Positions 14,143-15,225 of a stretch of 15,225 nt of DNA are shown piece after piece. The notes beneath the pieces were generated by a model. It saw only the letters and a program-made list of their open reading frames with translations. It ran no database searches and had not been told where the DNA came from. The translations under genes and the position numbers were made by a program. The stretch lies in NCBI GenBank assembly GCA_934692625.1, contig CAKUUC010000021.1, positions 1 to 15,225 of the forward strand, written 5' to 3'. How positions within the stretch are numbered: position 1 is the stretch's first letter; the number at the start of each line of letters is the position of its first letter. Source of the stretch: an uncultured Candidatus Melainabacteria bacterium. Its GTDB lineage: Bacteria > Cyanobacteriota > Vampirovibrionia > Gastranaerophilales > Gastranaerophilaceae.

Positions 14143-14997
14143 TTATTTAACCTCTACAAGTGTAATATCCGTACCCAATGAGTTTTGCAATGTTTTTTCT
14201 GCAAAATTCTTTAGTGTCATCATTGAGTTTTTACAACCTGAACATCTTCCACGTAATTTTACGTAAATTGTTTTATTTTTGATATCTACAAGTTCAATAT
14301 CTCCACCGTCTTTTTGTAATTCCGGTGAAATTTGAGTTTCAATAATATTATTAACTTTTAAAATCCATTGTGTAGGTGTAAGTTTTTCGCTTTCAGTCTT
14401 TTCCTTGTGGTAGTAAGTGTCGATAATATCTTGGATAGCATCTTTGCATTTTCCGCAAGCACCGCCGGCTTTAGTATAATTTGTGACTTCTTCAACCGTC
14501 TTTAAACCGTTTTGCGTTATCGCATCCCAGATAACGTTTTCTGTAATTTGGAAACATGTGCAAATTATTTTTTCTTTCTTTTCTTCTTTGCCATAATGTT
14601 CCGAAAGAACTTCGTCCAAATCAACGTAGCCATCTTCTTTGTAGTTCTTTAGTGCATCTTCGAGCGCTTCATAACCCATAACTGAACAGTGCATCTTTTC
14701 TGGAGGCAATCCTCCTAATTCGTCAGCAATATCTTTGTTGGTAATTTTTCTAACTTCTTCAACTGTTTTGCCTATAATCATTTCTGTCAAAATGCTTGAA
14801 CTAGCAACAGCAGAACCGCATCCAAAAGTTTGAAATTTTGCATCTGTCACGATATTGTTTTCTATCTTTAAATATATTTTTAATTGGTCACCACAAGTCA
14901 ACGAACCTGCAATACCTACTGCATCAGGGTTCTCAATTTCTCCCACATTTCTTGGGTTTCTGTAGTGATCCATTACTTTTTCTGAGTAATCCCACAT
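14143..14997 (-). CDS. nifU: NifU, three-domain Fe-S cluster scaffold protein
   Basis: NifU receives sulfur from NifS and assembles [2Fe-2S] and [4Fe-4S] clusters for transfer to target proteins. All three domains are present in 284 residues. An IscU-like scaffold spans 1-125 with ligands Cys35 (TCGDQLK), Cys60 (FGCGSA) and Cys104 (EKMHCSV). A central BFD-like [2Fe-2S] domain spans about 143-195 with Cys146, Cys148, Cys181 and Cys184 (CTC and CGKC). A C-terminal Nfu domain spans about 208-284 with Cys252 and Cys255 (CSGC). This is the long diazotroph-type NifU, not the short IscU or SufU. The ATG at 14997 follows AAGGAAAAAGG. No IscR-like or other operator was recognised upstream, and no nitrogenase gene is in view, so a housekeeping role, as in epsilonproteobacteria, is inferred. 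Confidence 0.96.
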   Translation of the reverse strand: MWDYSEKVMDHYRNPRNVGEIENPDAVGIAGSLTCGDQLKIYLKIENNIVTDAKFQTFGCGSAVASSSILTEMIIGKTVEEVRKITNKDIADELGGLPPEKMHCSVMGYEALEDALKNYKEDGYVDLDEVLSEHYGKEEKKEKIICTCFQITENVIWDAITQNGLKTVEEVTNYTKAGGACGKCKDAIQDIIDTYYHKEKTESEKLTPTQWILKVNNIIETQISPELQKDGGDIELVDIKNKTIYVKLRGRCSGCKNSMMTLKNFAEKTLQNSLGTDITLVEVK

Positions 14998-15132
14998 ACC
15001 TTTTTCCTTTCATTTATAACTTTATTCTAACTCAAAAATAATGAAATTTTTGCAAATTAATGATAATTTAATTATTTTTAGTTGAAAAAGTATTCAATTG
15101 TAACGAACTCTTAACAAAATAAGCCCAAAAAT

Positions 15133-15160
15133 TAAAGAAAAGCCGTGAAAAGACCGATAA
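15133..15160 (+). promoter_or_regulatory. Sigma-28 (FliA)-like promoter
   Basis: TAAA at 15133-15136 and ACCGATAA at 15153-15160 are 16 nt apart. The FliA-type consensus is TAAA, about 15 nt, GCCGATAA, so the match is 4/4 plus 7/8 with one extra spacer base. It is placed about 45 nt before the ATG at 15205, leaving a leader of about 37 nt. No housekeeping -10/-35 pair of comparable quality is seen nearby. Confidence 0.4.
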
Positions 15161-15204
15161 AAAGGATATAGGAACAAAAAGACTGAAAGGAACGGCAAGC
15201 TACA

Positions 15205-15225
15205 ATGGGCATGAGTGCATCACAA
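15205..15225 (+). CDS. 5' end of a gene encoding a protein beginning MGMSASQ (truncated)
   Basis: Only seven codons lie inside the window: ATG GGC ATG AGT GCA TCA CAA. A possible ribosome binding site, AAAGGA, lies at 15186-15191, 13 nt before the first ATG; a second ATG at 15211 is the alternative start. From memory, many Gastranaerophilales genomes carry several proteins beginning M-(G)-M-S-A-S-Q-A-R-L-L, whose N-terminus looks like that of flagellar hook or rod-type proteins; this would be one of them. The upstream region (14998-15204) is otherwise non-coding and purine-rich near the start. The gene is divergent from nifU. Confidence 0.55.

Noticed and set aside
1..15225. Mobile elements, CRISPR arrays, attachment sites or prophage genes
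   Set aside because: No transposase, integrase, spaced direct-repeat array or target duplication was seen on either strand.

Overview
This AT-rich window carries housekeeping genes interspersed with lineage-specific ones. It most resembles a Gastranaerophilales (Vampirovibrionia/'Melainabacteria') gut bacterium, the non-photosynthetic sister lineage of cyanobacteria. Reasons: the base composition; a very large AsmA-like protein implying two membranes; full-length NifU beside NifS without nitrogenase genes; a signal-peptide protein with three copies of a 50-residue repeat; a GNAT-like protein of a type I associate with this group; and a truncated ORF at the right edge beginning MGMSASQ. The lineage call rests on recalled family resemblance, not on a search, and is moderately confident.

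Layout. 1-138: non-coding, several hairpins, perhaps the structured 3' tail and terminator of the adjacent gene. 139-690 (-): GNAT-like protein. 691-969: no long gene, but a strong hairpin/terminator at 789-830. 970-1062 (-): 30-residue single-pass membrane protein behind a consensus ribosome binding site. 1171-1458 (+): small zinc-ribbon protein, probably from a leaderless transcript. 1518-1907 (+): unrecognised basic protein. 1914-1990: two related hairpins between converging genes. 2022-4201 (-): aspS behind a 107-residue unknown gene. 4225-4285: compact divergent promoter region. 4285-11750 (+): rqcH, rsmE, a CCA-adding-type nucleotidyltransferase and a 1204-residue AsmA-like protein. 11753-12712 (-): three-repeat envelope protein converging on the AsmA-like gene with a 2-nt gap. 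12882-12916: intrinsic terminator. 12936-14997 (-): nifU-nifS. 15205-15225 (+): start of a further gene, preceded by a promoter resembling the sigma-28 (FliA) type.

How the genes fit together. The central forward cluster is translation-related: RqcH tags nascent chains on split 50S subunits using charged tRNA, RsmE methylates 16S rRNA, and the nucleotidyltransferase builds or repairs tRNA CCA ends. AspRS is divergent from it. NifU/NifS probably supply Fe-S clusters to the whole cell. The AsmA-like protein and its convergent neighbour are envelope proteins. I see no mobile element, CRISPR array, rRNA or tRNA gene. The least explained parts are the 1-138 RNA-like stretch, the 30-residue membrane protein with its roughly 140-nt non-coding tail, the apparently leaderless starts, and the sigma-28-like site at the right edge.
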